A stretch of 64,000 nucleotides of DNA from contig BCHH01000002.1 in the NCBI GenBank assembly GCA_001599595.1, positions 2,493,451 to 2,557,450 on the forward strand. The letters run 5' to 3'. Both the position numbers and the translations under genes were made by a program. The notes beneath the pieces are model-generated. The model searched no databases, was not told the origin of the DNA, and worked only from the letters and a program-made list of their open reading frames with translations. Shown one piece after another: positions 11,443 through 23,703 of this stretch (its first letter is position 1; each line of letters begins with the position of its first letter). This DNA is from Beverwykella pulmonaria. Lineage: Eukaryota > Ascomycota > Dothideomycetes > Pleosporales > Melanommataceae.

Positions 11443-14400
11443 GAAGATTATTGGTTGGAGCATACCCGCTGCTCTAGCATGCATTTTTATCTTATTGGCG
11501 TTAGTTTTGGGGCATACAGGCGCAACGGGGCTGGCTCGGATTCCCTTACCACTATTATACCCCGGCGGCAGGTTGCTCCTGTTGGAAAAGGACTGTTATT
11601 TGCTATTTACAACATTCTCAAAGTATCATAAATACTATGTTCCAGTGCGTACGCATCACTCTAATCCTATGTGGACGAATGTAGAGGAGTGACTAGATCG
11701 ATGTTTGATAGCTCCAATGATGGTGCTAAGTATACATGGTCCGGAGAACAATTAAACAAAACATCAAGACACATGAAGCGGCTATCCAAGCCCTCTAAAA
11801 AGGCAGCCAATAACATACTCTCTCTTGGAGCTAGGTCTTCTGCTTCGTTTGTTACGGGGACGCTCTCAGTGATTTCCATTACCTTTCAATGAAGTCACAC
11901 TAACTTATTACGATCACACTGTTTACCTGTGCCATGATGTCTTTCGGCTCTCAGTCAGCTTCCGTACTTCTTATAGCTCAGCACTTCTTCCTGCACGTTT
12001 GGCAGTGATAAAGACGCATGTGGCAAAGAATAGCAGTTAGTCTATGCTGTGCTGATTATGATTCTGCTAAGAAGTGATATTGTGAGCTGGATATTATTCA
12101 GTGATCAGCGCTATACCACCATAACTGCAGAATTAAACAATGAGAACCGATTTTAGGTGTAAATCCAATGGGCTGCACACTTTCTTTTATTCTCTTGCAT
12201 AGATCGGATTCATCGTATCTGGCCTAGCGTAGAGTCGATTGTTTTTCTTTGTCCTTTGTGAAGATTGCGGCGTACAGTACTAGTGCAAAAGATTATTTTC
12301 AACCCTACCTTTTCATGAATGTGAAATCAACACGTTACTTTCAATCAGCTACAACATGCCTCAACGACGCTCTTTTGGCACAGAAATTAGTGGGAATCGC
12401 GCGCCTAATGGTGAATTATCGATTGCAAGCCGAATCGTGTTGATTCAAGTTGTGTATGCCTTTTGGGCCAGTGGTTAAGTGCATGTAGTCGTGCCTACGT
12501 TCCATCAGGAGCTAAACCCTTGCACTCCATACTTACCTAACCTTAACCTAATCAAGCACATTGTAAGGAGACAGGAGATCGAAATGTAGGTAAAGAATGC
12601 ATTGGAATACTCAGGAGTCGGAAGGCAACTATATAGTGATCGACACGTGACCGGATGTCTCGTGGACCGAGACCTGGCCGAAGGCTGGCCGAGGATGGCC
12701 CGAAGGTGAAGGTTGCTCGTGACACACATATAGTAGGCCCTCAAAAGCTTATACATAAGCTCTACCCTACTCATCACAATAGGCAAAGCAGAAAGTAATT
12801 AGGAGGCCCTCAGAACGGCAATTCAAGAGGCGTGGAAGCTGATATCCACTTCACTAATCAGGACCCTCATTTACTCCATGCTCTGTTAAATAGACGCTGT
12901 ACGAAAATCAAAAGGCTGGAAAACAAAGTATTAATCTCCGGGGGACCTTTATTTAGCAGAAACAGGCCACTTCTATATACAAATACGATACAGGGAGGTT
13001 TTTATATGCTTAGGAGCGTTCATCAATGTTTAGGCAAAAATAAAGTGTCAGGAAACTTTGCAATGCGCCTGTAGCTTTACGGCTGTGGGGCTACTTAAAT
13101 TTATGCACACATGCATGTGCTTCTCGACAACGTACATTTTCCTCTTATGACGACGAGCGCGGTCTTCACTATCGTGGATGCGAGATGCAATCAAAGGATA
13201 AGTTGGCTCTATTTCAAGCTACACTAAGATAGAGAGAGAAGAGGTACTCAGGAAGAACGATCCTCTATACAGTGGGGTATGGTCCGGCCGCAGGCCGACC
13301 GAGCATGTCCTGAAGGTGGGGCATGGCATGGCGCGCACACGTCGCATGACGTGGTTGAGCTGAACACCTGTCACCGTCACTTCTAACACGTGTTCATGTG
13401 ATATGTGGTCGAGCTGGCGAGCAGCACCGTCAAATCTATCTATTTCGTCTAATGGTTCCCCTAGGGGCTAACTTATGATTATTCTAGCTTCCTCGTCCAG
13501 TCGAGGTTCTATATACTACAGCCTTCATGTATCAGGATGTGTTTACAAGGTTGAGATTTTTGCTTGATTTCTTTGTGTAATCTAGAGAAACAGAACGCTC
13601 CTCCTCTCTCCAATCGTAGCCCAACACATGTTCACATGCATGCACTGTGATGACGCTAGTTTAGCGACTAATTGCCAGCTTGAGAACCATATATATAGCG
13701 AAGGGCCTTCCCCGCCAGGACTGAAAGGTCAAGCTTACCCTTAACACAAACTGTAAGTATATCGAGAACACATAGGAGAGCTAGCCTAACCTGGAATAGT
13801 TTACAATTATATTAAAAATTAATACTATATCTAATTGTTCAAATAGCTATCCTTCGCGCACTGTCAAAGGTACAGTCATGCCTCCAGAACCACTAGATTC
13901 CTAAGATCAAGATGCTAAGCAAGAGCTAGATGGATATTAAAGTTGGCTCTATCATCACTGGTATTACCTTTGATGGAGAACAGAAAGTGGTGGCAATCCA
14001 GTGGCCTTGGTACCAGCTGGAGAATGGGTCTTGGGTGAACTGGGAACACATTAGAACCTCTAGGTAACCGTGATGACGGGGAGGCCTTCGGCAATTAATT
14101 TCCGCTACCGGATTTCCGCTACACGTAGTGACGATATAGATGGAAATTTGCGGGTACCGTCTAAAACTACATGAATTAAAACATATGTTGCCGTACAGCT
14201 CGTTCTAACTCAAATATTTGCCGTATAATCTGTTTGTAGACCATCCTTTCAGGTACTGCAATATAAAATACTGAGAAGCAGGCGCGGCTGAGCGTAGCAG
14301 TATCATACCGAAGTAGAGTTCCCTGGGCCACGGAATTGCGTTCTCTACTGAGATTTTCTCGTTGCTTGTAACGCTACTAAAGTGTAACAATTATCTTTGA

Positions 14401-15478
14401 GCTCTATGCATTTTCCCGCGCTAATAAGGAGACGGAGGAGACGGATAATCCGCACTAGGCATAGGGTTAAGGGTATAGCTGGAACAGGTCGGCCGCTTAT
14501 GGTGGCAACATTCAGTACCAATCGCTGTGATTGCCGTTACATATAACACATGAGAATGCTAAGACAGTTTAAGATTTTTGCACTGGTACTAGATTTGCAG
14601 TCTAAGCTCTCGGCTGAAATTCTAACAATCTCTAAATCTATAGACTACCCAAGCCAGCCTTCACCCTTGAGGAAACATGTAACCAAAAATACGTCTGAAT
14701 TATATATTTCTAGAATAGAGACATATATATATTGCTTACAAAACAAATATCTAATTGGCTCCCCTTCGCGGCAAGGACTTTGGCTTTTAGGAAATATTTT
14801 TGTTGCCGCTAAGTTCTGAATGACATCTTTCCTCAAATTTTTCATTGAAAGGAAGATTCCATCAGACAAATTACTCGATCCACTTACAAACAACCCTCTC
14901 CAATCCTCTCATTGACTATGACCACAAAATCACCCACGACACCTTGTCCGACGCATTCAAACAGGCAGAGAAATAGCGTGACACAACCACCAAGCTACAA
15001 TTAACATCCGTGGTAGTTTGGCCCATACTATAACTTTTGTAGTACACTAAGAGCTGTAAGCAAGGTTATGAGGGGGTGTGAAGGAAACATTAGCAGGGAA
15101 CAAAGCAATTGGATGATTAAGCGATGAATAAGCTCAATTCATAGATATATACAAGAGACGAATCCTTAAGGATACGCTAGGAACTCAGAGAGACTATATG
15201 TGGTGTGTTACGTGACGTGACAAGTAAATACATGGCCCGATAGACCTCAAAGAAGGCCCTTTAGGAAACAAAAGTATCCCTAAGCCCCTACCACCCCCCT
15301 TGCTTGGAAAGCTTGTCCTAAATCTTAGTATATTATAGTCTAAGAGATATGTCTTAAATACTGTGAGTGTTCATAGAAATGTAATTTCTGTTTATTTCCC
15401 AAATACTATGAAAGCAGATCAAAAGCTATTGTAGTTTTCTCCGTATTTCTCTATTATTTTAACATTGAACCACGTGAA
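11443..15478. other. gene-poor stretch with degraded sequence
   Basis: About 4 kb without a supportable gene. All ORFs are under 95 codons. Around 13,930-14,070 a short frame reads like protein (tryptophan-rich, ending VNWEHIRTSR) but is not recognisable. Two GC-richer patches (about 12,640-12,730 and 13,260-13,340) share a ccgaag/ctgaaggtg-type motif next to cacgtg boxes and could be old LTR pieces. This stretch starts the transposon-rich island. Confidence 0.45.
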
Positions 15479-15815
15479 TTAGTAGATTGTTTTATCCAAA
15501 GCCCAATTAGTTATCCTGGGGTCTTCGGCAGCAAGATAGGGCAAGTGCCGCGTTCCGCCGTTGAAAACAAGTTGGCATGTTTGGACAGTGAGGGCTACGA
15601 ATTTACCTTGAGTGTTCCCCCAAGTCGTGAGCATGCACCAGTCATCAACGGCTAGACCGCGAATCTGATAACGAGCCAGAATAGCAGCAAAACAAAGATG
15701 AAGGATATAACGCATCCAATAATGTACGTGGTGGCGAAGTCTGCGCCAAGATCTGGCACAGATGGAGCGGGAAGCTGCTCTGACTTGATCCCTCCTGGAA
15801 CAACGCAGTCTCCAA
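15479..15815 (-). pseudogene. relic of a PTH11-like rhodopsin-domain membrane protein
   Basis: On the minus strand one frame reads P-D-L-G-A-D-F-A-T-T-Y followed by a strongly hydrophobic helix. A second frame continues with IRGLAVDDWCMLTTW and GGTRHLPYL. Fungal PTH11-like/rhodopsin-domain proteins typically have a first helix, then R-x-R-x-x-x-x-x-D-D-W at the start of helix two, and a G-x-G-R-H motif in the next loop. Here the helix and the DDW motif are in different frames and the rest of the seven-helix protein is missing, so this is read as a decayed fragment. Family assignment rests on these short motifs only. Confidence 0.38.
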
Positions 15816-16321
15816 ATGATTATTGTCCCCCATCAGAAAACTCTTACAGAACACGAATAAAAAACGAAGGAAAAGTTGTGTTATCACGGAACTGGGTTGA
15901 GTTTAAGGCTATCTGTACAATTTCATGATCATTTTCCATAGATATCATCTCGCAGACGAACATGCAGTACGGAATCCGAGGAGAGGCACTCATGTGGCAC
16001 AGCGACGCCAACATGAATCAATCAAGCCATCAGTCAATACAGAAATGCCCAATTCAGTAAGTCGTAAGCTTAATAGTTCACATACTAACCCAACTATCTG
16101 GTCGTGTTTGATTGCGGCACGGTGCCTTACGAACTGGAACCCGCCTCGATGTATTGGGAAACAAACAAATGTATTGACACTAACAGAGCAAGATTGACGG
16201 TGTATAAGTGTAAGCCTGTATCTCACCCTCTGGCTGTGTCAGGCCCAGCTCATTCGCTCTAGAGTATCGTTGTCTTCTATTCCCACTCAGCTTACCTTAT
16301 CGTTAAGAATTTGACTTAAAC
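15816..16321. other. intergenic upstream of the O-methyltransferase
   Basis: About 500 bases without a recognisable gene; short ORFs on both strands only. The promoter of the methyltransferase should lie here. Confidence 0.4.
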
Positions 16322-17715
16322 ATGTCGCAAGCTAAAGAGGTGAAGGCTCTTATCGCCAAACTTGAGCAGTTCACCAATTCTCCTCCGCAAGAAATCGATG
16401 ATTCCACTCGTATCAAGTTGCGAGAGGCGTCAAAAAACTTGAGCATTGCGGTGGAGATCCATGGCGATACCGTACATCGTATTGGCAACTCCGTAGGTTT
16501 GCCAATGAAGCAGTAATAATGAATTGTAAGCTAATATACGCAGGCTTTGCAACTGTACATGGCTAGAGTCGGTTACGACAGCAAGCTTTGGACGGTTTTA
16601 GCAGAAAGCGAGAGTCCGTTGAGTTTCGCCCAGATTGCGGAAAAGACCGGGGTTGACCCAATCTTGCTAAGTATGCTGTCTCTCAAAAATGTTTCCTGGG
16701 CAACATCGAATATTGACGCCTGAGGTTGCAGAGCGTGTCCTACGCTACTACCAGTCATTCCGGATGTTGTCTCAGCCTGATGACGATGCGTATGTTGCCA
16801 ATAACGTGACCAAAGCGCTTGCTGGCCCGGATGGCATGGCAGCTGAGTATTTGTAAGACATCACTGCTGTGTTCGTGACGTCGCTCATGCCGTGCATAGT
16901 ACCACTGTCCTGCAGCAGCCATTTGAGGCGATACCCCGTTACCTCAAGGGCCACAACTACCAGAACCCCACCAATCCGGTAGACTCGCCATGGCAAGAGG
17001 GATACGAGACGAAGGACCATCCGTTCACATGGCTGCAGAGTAATCCTAGACATTTCGGACTCTTCATGCAGTGGGTGCATCTGAGCCGAGCTGGCCTCCC
17101 GTCGTGGCTCGACAGCTTTCCATTCGATCAGGTCGTCGGACAGAAGAGCGATAAAGACACAGTCCTCTTCGTTGATGTTGGAAGCGCCCTTGGTCACCAG
17201 AGCATTGGGTTGCGCGAACGCTTCCCAGACCTCGCAGGACGTGTCATCATTCAGGACACGCCGCAAGTCATCGGCATGGTGAAGCCGAGTCATGATATCG
17301 AACCCCAGGTCTATGACTTTTTCACGCCTCAGCCGGTTAAAGGTGCGTGGAATGCCCCACGGGGCGTAATATCGCAGGCTGACATAATTCAGGCGCTCGC
17401 GCATATTACCTGCGAAACATTATACACGACTGGGCGGATGAGCAGGCTATTGCAATTCTGAAGAATCAGATCTCCGCCATGTCGGAGGACTCGGTGATTC
17501 TCATCGATGACATGGTACTACCAGAGAAGGGCTCGCCCTGGCGTGCGACTCAGCTCGACATGACAATGCTGGCAGCGCTTGCGGCCATGGAAAGGTCAGA
17601 AAACCAGTGGTATGCGCTCTTGGACAAGGCGGGACTGGAAGTTGTGAAGGTCTGGAAGTATACCGAGGAATGCGACGACAGCATTATCGTGGCGAAGCCG
17701 AAGAAGGTGGCATAG
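16322..17715 (+). CDS. O-methyltransferase, plant-type/fungal family (Methyltransf_2)
   Basis: Five exons: 16322-16492, 16544-16670, 16732-16852, 16900-17342 and 17393-17715. The introns are 51, 61, 47 and 50 bp, all GT..AG, and every junction keeps frame, giving 394 residues. Residues 1-60 are the N-terminal helical part. About 60-135 form a winged-helix dimerisation domain (SFAQIAEKTGVDP, then a VLRYYQSFRML helix, then VANNVTKAL). The S-adenosylmethionine-binding motif I is near residue 229 (VDVGSALGH). The C-terminal part holds RNIIHDW with the catalytic His near residue 298 and the IDDMVLP motif. Relatives methylate hydroxyls of aromatic or polyketide metabolites in the cytosol. The usual motif I is VDVGGGxGH, so the Gly-Gly to Ser-Ala change is unusual. 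The gene sits 436 bp upstream of the disrupted laccase on the same strand. Substrate unknown. Confidence 0.9.
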
Positions 17716-18550
17716 ATGCAGAGATTTGTGCGGGAATTTTAACGATTGTCCTTCGTACATGGATTAGATAGATAAGCGTTCTCTCCGACATTGTTAGTGT
17801 GCCGTAAAATCGTTTGCGCTTCTGCGCTTACCGGTACAGCCACGCACCCGTGATTACGGACCGCGCCGCTAAGCCGCAGCTTTAACGGGCGGTTGTTGGG
17901 TTTTGTGCGACAATAAAATAAGCCCCGCACATGTTTAATTATTTTTTTAGTACTGATTTTTTATAACTCGAAGCATGGGTTGTCGGTGTCCGTGACAGGT
18001 TGACGAGGCTGTTCACGATGGCATATTTTGTGGAACGAGCTGAGTGGCGCGGGAGGACTCAATCTTTCAGGATCTCGCAAAAACTGTAGAGGAGTGCCAG
18101 ACTCTGGGTGCATTCCTCAACTCTACTCTGGAAGTTCCTCGTCTCTACGTCATGGTGTCTCTGAAGTGGTCTTCGGCTCGGTTGGTAGTAGTGATCGCAT
18201 CCCTATTTCAGCACATAGCCTGTGGTAGGAACAAACCCATATGCCCCATGGAACATTTTCACTTACAGTATTTCTCCAGGTGTGGTCGGGAGAGAAAACC
18301 TTAGGGAGATTCTTGATTTATCGACACCAATCAGGAGCCCAATTCCTAGCGCCGAAGGTCGTGCGCTTCCCAAGACCGGAAAAGTTCATAAATACAACTT
18401 CACGATCACGAGAGAGCATCGAGCCCCCGACGGCCTCAACCGGAGCTTGATACTCGTCAATGGCCAGTTCCCTGGCCCTACTATCGAAGGGGATCTAGGT
18501 GACTACTTCGAGGTCACGGTCACAAACCACATCGCGTCTCCCGCTGAAGG

Positions 18551-21500
18551 CAGCGTTGTAATCCGTACGTATACCGTACATCCGTAGAAGTTGAAGAACC
18601 TGTACGGGTCAATTACGCTGTACGTACGTACGGAAACTGTAGGGTGAATTGAACTTACGGATCCAAATCTCCCCCTCGATACGTACGTACGGAGACCGCC
18701 GTATATGCCGTATATGGGTGATTTATATAGGTTCTTGGCGTGAAATGTATATGCTGAGGTTGATGAGATGACTCGCCACGGCTCTGTTTTGTAGCCAGTT
18801 TTTCTGTAGCTGTAGTGCTTCAATCGTAGCTCCACCTAGGCGATTTCTATCGTCGGTAACAGTCCTCCTAGCTCTACTAAACGCCCTCTCGCAGTCACAT
18901 GAAGTTGATGGGATAGAGAGGTAGTCCAACGCCATGCAGTAAAGCGTTGGGTAACGTTGCTGGCCCACTTTATCCCACTATTGTATCAGGTTGTTGAGCA
19001 GCTTGTCGTCCAAGTTGTTGAAACGCGAGAGATTGTTGTTGTGGCTGGCGTAGTACTCCTCCAACTCATTCAACGCCTTAAAGCGTTTTGCCCTCCCTTT
19101 TGTGCCCATTATATAGTAAAGATCAACGTTAAGAGATTACTTGTAACAACTATTGAAGCTTAAGCCCTTAGGGACCTTCTAGTGCGGAATTTCCTGCAAT
19201 TGCTCCTCAATCTCATTATTCTCTTCCTCTTCTACAATAAGCTCAACGTAGTCCTTAAAGGTTGCTTTCACGTCTTTTTCAACTCTTGTATAGTAATCCT
19301 TATCATTCTTCTAGGTTTGTTTGAACTAGGCAATCCAAAGTCAAGGGTTCAACACAGTAGCTACTAAGTATAGGGATAGCTTAGAGTTAAAGATTACTTT
19401 AGTCTAATAGCTGTTAAGCTTCTCAAAACCTTAATTAACAGCCAACTTAAGGAAGCTGTTTAGGTGTTGAACAAGGCGCGCCTTTTGCTCACAAAGCTCC
19501 TTATCAAGTACGTTAAGATTAACAATTGTTTGCTAGAGAGAGCTGAAGCCTAATTTGCTAGTATTGCCTTCAAGTCTTTTAGTCATCTCATAAAATAGTT
19601 GTAGGAAGTTAGCCAAGAGCTTTACCTTATCCTAGTTATCTGGCGTCAAGGAGTTAAGCTTTGCGTTAAATCCATCCTCCTTATTGTTGTTATTGTCTCC
19701 TACTTCCAGCCTCTTTTTCTTAGGTGCAATAGCTCTCTATTAACGCAGCCACTTGTCAATTGTTTCCCGCAACTCCTAACAGTAGAGGAGCATTAAATAG
19801 ACAGAGTGCTACCTCACGCCACCATCCTTAAGTAAAGTAAGAGTTGCAAAGCTAATAATATCTTTATAGTGTTTTGTTTGTATCTCTATAAAGAGCTCTT
19901 GTTATTTAGTAGAGACGTTAATTGCGTTAACAAGGTTGTGTAGTCAGCCAATAACCCCGCGCGTTTAGAAGATAGAGAACTGTTTTTTAGGAGGAGCGTC
20001 AGCTAACATAGCTTCAAACTTTGTAACACCATCTCTATATATAATTGCCTTAACAACAAGGTTTATAATGTGCCTAGCGCAGCAGATCTAATTCTCTTGA
20101 GAGAGCTCTATCCTAAGTTCCCTGTTAATTGCCTTAATAAAGGTAGAGTTGTTATTGCTTGCATTGTTGCCTACAAAAAATTTAAACTTCAATACTGCAT
20201 TATATTCAACAAGGACTTCCCCAACAATTATAGCCTAGTTCTTACTAGTATAATCTCCCCACAGGTTTTGGAAGGCAATAAGGATATTGTAGTGCTTTTT
20301 TTAGGCGTCTGCAAGTTAATTTTAGGTTAGTTTTAAGCGTTGTAGCAGAATTAGAAGTTAAGGCCAAAGTGCAAAGATTTTAGTGATTTTTGCCACCCGC
20401 GCACAGGCTACATACTAACAAAATAAGCAACTACACCTAGAAAACTAAGGTAATTCAGGGAAGTCTAGATATCAACGCTTAACGCAATTGTACTACTTGC
20501 AGCGCGTAGTAAATCCTTAATCTCTCTCTTGCGCGTGTCAAGCCCCCTTATAATATAATCTCTAAGTGTTACGTGGTTCCTAGGTAGAGTGTTAAGCAAT
20601 TGAGGTCAATTCTATGTAAGTAACCCTCTTGTTTCTAGCGACGTTGCCTAATACAACAATATATTGTGAGAAATAATCCAATTAATGTACGCCTTTAATA
20701 GCTTATCTTCCTGCCAGGGCAACTGCAAGAAGGCGTTATTTGCTCCTGCTGCTACTTTAGCAGCTTCCTAAGGATTATTTAGTTTTAGGAGCTTAGGTAT
20801 GAGGCTAGTAGAGATGGAAATTTAGTAAGATTTCTGGAGGTGTGTACTAATATAATGCGTAGAATCTGAGTACTTTGCACAGTTACACTTCCCTTGCTCA
20901 TGACACAACTTGCAGAGCCAAACACGCCTATACAACCCACTAGGCTCTTGGTACAACAAATCTGCGCCATAATTATATATCCCCAAGCGTTTAGAGCCGC
21001 CCTGCAAGTGCCACTTGTTCACAACTCTCTATCTAATGCAGTCCTTCAACAGGCGTGTTGAACCCTTCCAAATCTAATCCTACCTTACAGAGAAACAAAT
21101 ACTAAGATTTATCAACTCAGGAGTCTCCTCTAGGTAGTCGTGCGATAGAGAATATGCGGGAGCTAATACAACAGATAAAGGCGTGCCTTCGCGGGAGGTG
21201 GGTGTTGATGACACTAGTAATAAAGGAACAGGCTGTTTCCCGAGGCGTTTCAAAGCCGCCGCGTGGTAAGGCAACGCGCTGCTTGCAGAAGAAGAGGAGG
21301 CTTGAGAAGCCTGGGATTGACGCGTAGAGCGTACAAAGTTATCCATTGCAACGACGACGACGGCAATATGGATGGGTGTTGATACATCACTAGTTTGTTG
21401 ATGAAAATTGGCCGTGCGAGATACCCTGCTAACTACAATAGGACTACTTCAAAAACAAAGCTCCTACAACACCAAAATATCCTCCGTATAGGCCGTATAC

Positions 21501-21621
21501 GCGTAAAACTGCAGACTCACGTACGGTACGGTCAAACAAAATCGCTCTTACGTACGTACGACGTACGGCACTATTACGGTGCCGTAAACTACGACCGTAC
21601 TACGTACTGATTACAACGCTG
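18551..21621 (-). mobile_element. hAT-family DNA transposon, 3,071 bp, in the laccase
   Basis: Ends are defined by a perfect 8-bp target-site duplication, gctgaagg, at 18543-18550 and 21622-21629. Terminal inverted repeats begin CAGCGTTGTAATC on both ends (13/13), and after one mismatch another seven bases match. Both subterminal 200-bp zones are dense in cgtacg/gtacgtacg palindromes, the sort of array hAT transposases bind. The minus strand encodes hAT transposase remnants. Eight-base TSDs, CAG-starting TIRs and the C-terminal dimerisation domain are the defining traits of hAT elements. Confidence 0.93.
18723..21346 (-). pseudogene. hAT transposase remnants inside the 18.5-21.6 kb element
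   Basis: Minus strand. A Ser/Ala-rich N-terminal ORF (21346-21080) is followed by a zinc-finger-like segment (CKLC..GKCNC.., near 20,900). The typical hAT dimerisation domain, with YPTLYCMALDYLSIPSTSCD and an E-R-A-F-S-R-A-R motif, lies at 18723-18968. Between them the frame is broken by many TAG/TAA codons and by frame changes in AT-rich sequence. Many stops sit where Trp or Gln would be expected, as RIP would create from TGG, CAA and CAG. No active transposase can come from this copy. Confidence 0.8.
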
Positions 21622-21826
21622 GCTGAAGGTATGTCTATTACAGACACTTTTACCCTCTTATCAATACTTAATTTTTGGCTTCAGGTACTTCGATCCACTG
21701 GCATGGGCAGCCTCAACAAGAGACGCCGCAGTATGATGGAGTGCCATTCATTGCGCAGTGTCCAATTGCACCGGGCAGTTCGTTCACATATCGATTCCGG
21801 GCTGAGGTTTCTGGTACGACTATGTA

Positions 21827-22242
21827 CTGCAGTGGAGTAAAGGGGTGTGTGATAGAAAGATATTCACACGGGGGTAGGAGGGCGACTCGCAGCCATGCGA
21901 TGTCCGAAGCAGCAATGCACTGAAGGAGGTTGAGGTTTGGCAGTAGACTGTTTGCAATTTCGTTGTATCTAGCTACCAAACCAAATGAAAGATGAAGGAA
22001 TATTGGAAAACAAATGAAACATTTGTGATGTGGTGTCTGATCGGTTGTTCAATCGATTGATACGATCGGTGTCCATCCATGTGTGGGTGTCGTGTTCAGG
22101 TCCCCATATATATACCGCGTTGAGTGATGACAAAGCAAGCAGCTGACAAAGAAACCAAGACCTGTTCTCTGCACCATGCATCCAAGCCTTCCATCCATGC
22201 CAGTGGTATATTCGCGCAAAGTAGTACTTTGCTACGGCGCAG
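21827..22242 (+). mobile_element. TA-inserting MITE, copy 1 (416 bp), in laccase exon 3
   Basis: Inserted at a TA (21825-21826) that is duplicated at 22243-22244. Its ends are imperfect inverted repeats: CTGCAGTGGAGTAAAG on the left and CTGCGCCGTAGCAAAG reading inward from the right. No coding capacity. Internal segments, such as the one around ggcgactcgcagccatgc and the one around cgttgtatctagctaccaaa, recur in three other copies in this window. TA duplication, short TIRs and ~400-bp length point to a Tc1/mariner-mobilised MITE. It splits the tyrosine codon just before the HSH copper motif of the laccase. Confidence 0.88.
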
Positions 22243-23703
22243 TACCATTCGCATTTCAGCGCTCAGTATATGGACGGTGTTTTTGGTGGGCTGATTATAC
22301 ATGGGCCAAGGGCCGAAGAGTACGACATAGATATGGGACCGATATTCCTGGTAGGGGACACATCTTTTACTACCAGTGGATCTAACAAGCGATCAGACAG
22401 ACTACAGCCACACCGACTACCTCAGCTATCTCCTCCGTGTTTACGACATCCCACCTACCTTTCTCCCCATTGAAAACAATTTGATCAATGGCAAGAACGA
22501 TTATGACTGCAGCCTTGAAGATCAAGGTCGAGCGTGCACACCGGATTCTCCACTTTCACAATATGAGCTCAAGCCAGGCAAGAAGCATCTTCTCCGCCTG
22601 ATCAACGTCGGAGGGTCGCCCAACCAGAAGTTCTCGATTGATGGCCACAAGCTCACTGTTGTCGCAAACGACTTCGTTCAGGTGCAACCATACGAGATTG
22701 ATGTGGTGACGCTCGGTGTCGGGCAGAGGTCTGATGTCATAGTGACTGCAACTGGAGAAGCAACTGATGCAGTCTGGATGAGGAGTGAGCTTGATGTGCC
22801 GTGCCAGAACGGTACGGTCAACCGACCTCTTGCTAAGGCGATTGTGTACTACTCGGACGCTGACCGAAATATTCTTCCAAAGACGGAAGGCCACGTTTGG
22901 CAGTCAGTCGACTGCCTCAATGTAAGTGCTGTGGTAGCTCATATGTACCACCGACTGACCTTTCCCAGGACCACCTCGAGACGACCATTCCCGTCGACGC
23001 CAAACCTGTACCCAAGCCCTCGTTTACTCAGCAACTAGACATCACAGCAGCGCCAAATGCAACAGGTAACCTCGTCTTTGCTGTAAACAACATAACCTTC
23101 CGAGCAAACTACAGTGCCAATCTCCTTTACGAAGCCAGCCAAGGGAAGACTTTCTGGCCGGAGCACTCAGAATACCATGTTCTCGACTACAGCAGCGAGA
23201 CTTCCGTCCGACTCGTCGTGCGAAATTTTTTTCCAGTCATGCACAACATGCACCTGCATGGGCATGCAGATTTCTGGATCCTAGCTGAGGGGAGAGGTGA
23301 GTGGGATGGGAAGATTACGCGACCGGAAAATCCGCAGAGGCGAGACAGCGCGCAGTTGAGCTGGGGCACGCCAAATCTCCCTGCATATCTGGTGATTCAA
23401 TTCAATACTGATAATCCTGGGGTGTGGCCGTTTCATTGTCATCTGGTGGTGCACGCTAGCGCTGGGTTGTACACAAATGTCTTGGTGAGTTGAACTCGAT
23501 TTTGAACATATGTATGATTTGCTGACCCAATCGCGCAGGAACAACCAAAGAAGATCAATAAGGAGGCTGTTAAGAAGGTTGTGGATCAGACATGTCCTGA
23601 TTGGAAAGAGTTTGTGAAAAATAATCCGATTGACCAATTTGACTCGGGTTTGAAGATTAGAGGCCTCGACCTGAAGCGACTTAGTACGATGAGGATGATT
23701 TAA

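Larger units (their letters stand above)
18152..23703 (+). pseudogene. laccase-type multicopper oxidase split by two transposons
   Basis: Coding pieces: 18152-18224, 18280-18549, [hAT element and its TSD], 21685-21826, [MITE and its TA duplication], 22245-22350, 22397-22921, 22969-23484 and 23539-23703. If both insertions are ignored, the frame is open through all pieces, 599 codons including the stop. There is a signal peptide (residues 1-24). The copper-ligand motifs are HWHG, HSHF (split by the MITE), HNMHLHGH and HCHLVVH, which together hold the ten histidines of a three-domain multicopper oxidase. Such secreted enzymes oxidise phenolics and pigment precursors with O2. The first insertion lies on a splice donor and the second inside the codon before the HSH motif, so no functional enzyme is expected. 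Coding sequence between the insertions has no stops or frameshifts, so inactivation looks recent. Confidence 0.9.

Noticed and set aside
12640..13760. Possible LTR remnants
   Set aside because: Two patches share a short motif, but no paired ends, duplication or primer-binding site could be found, so no element is called.
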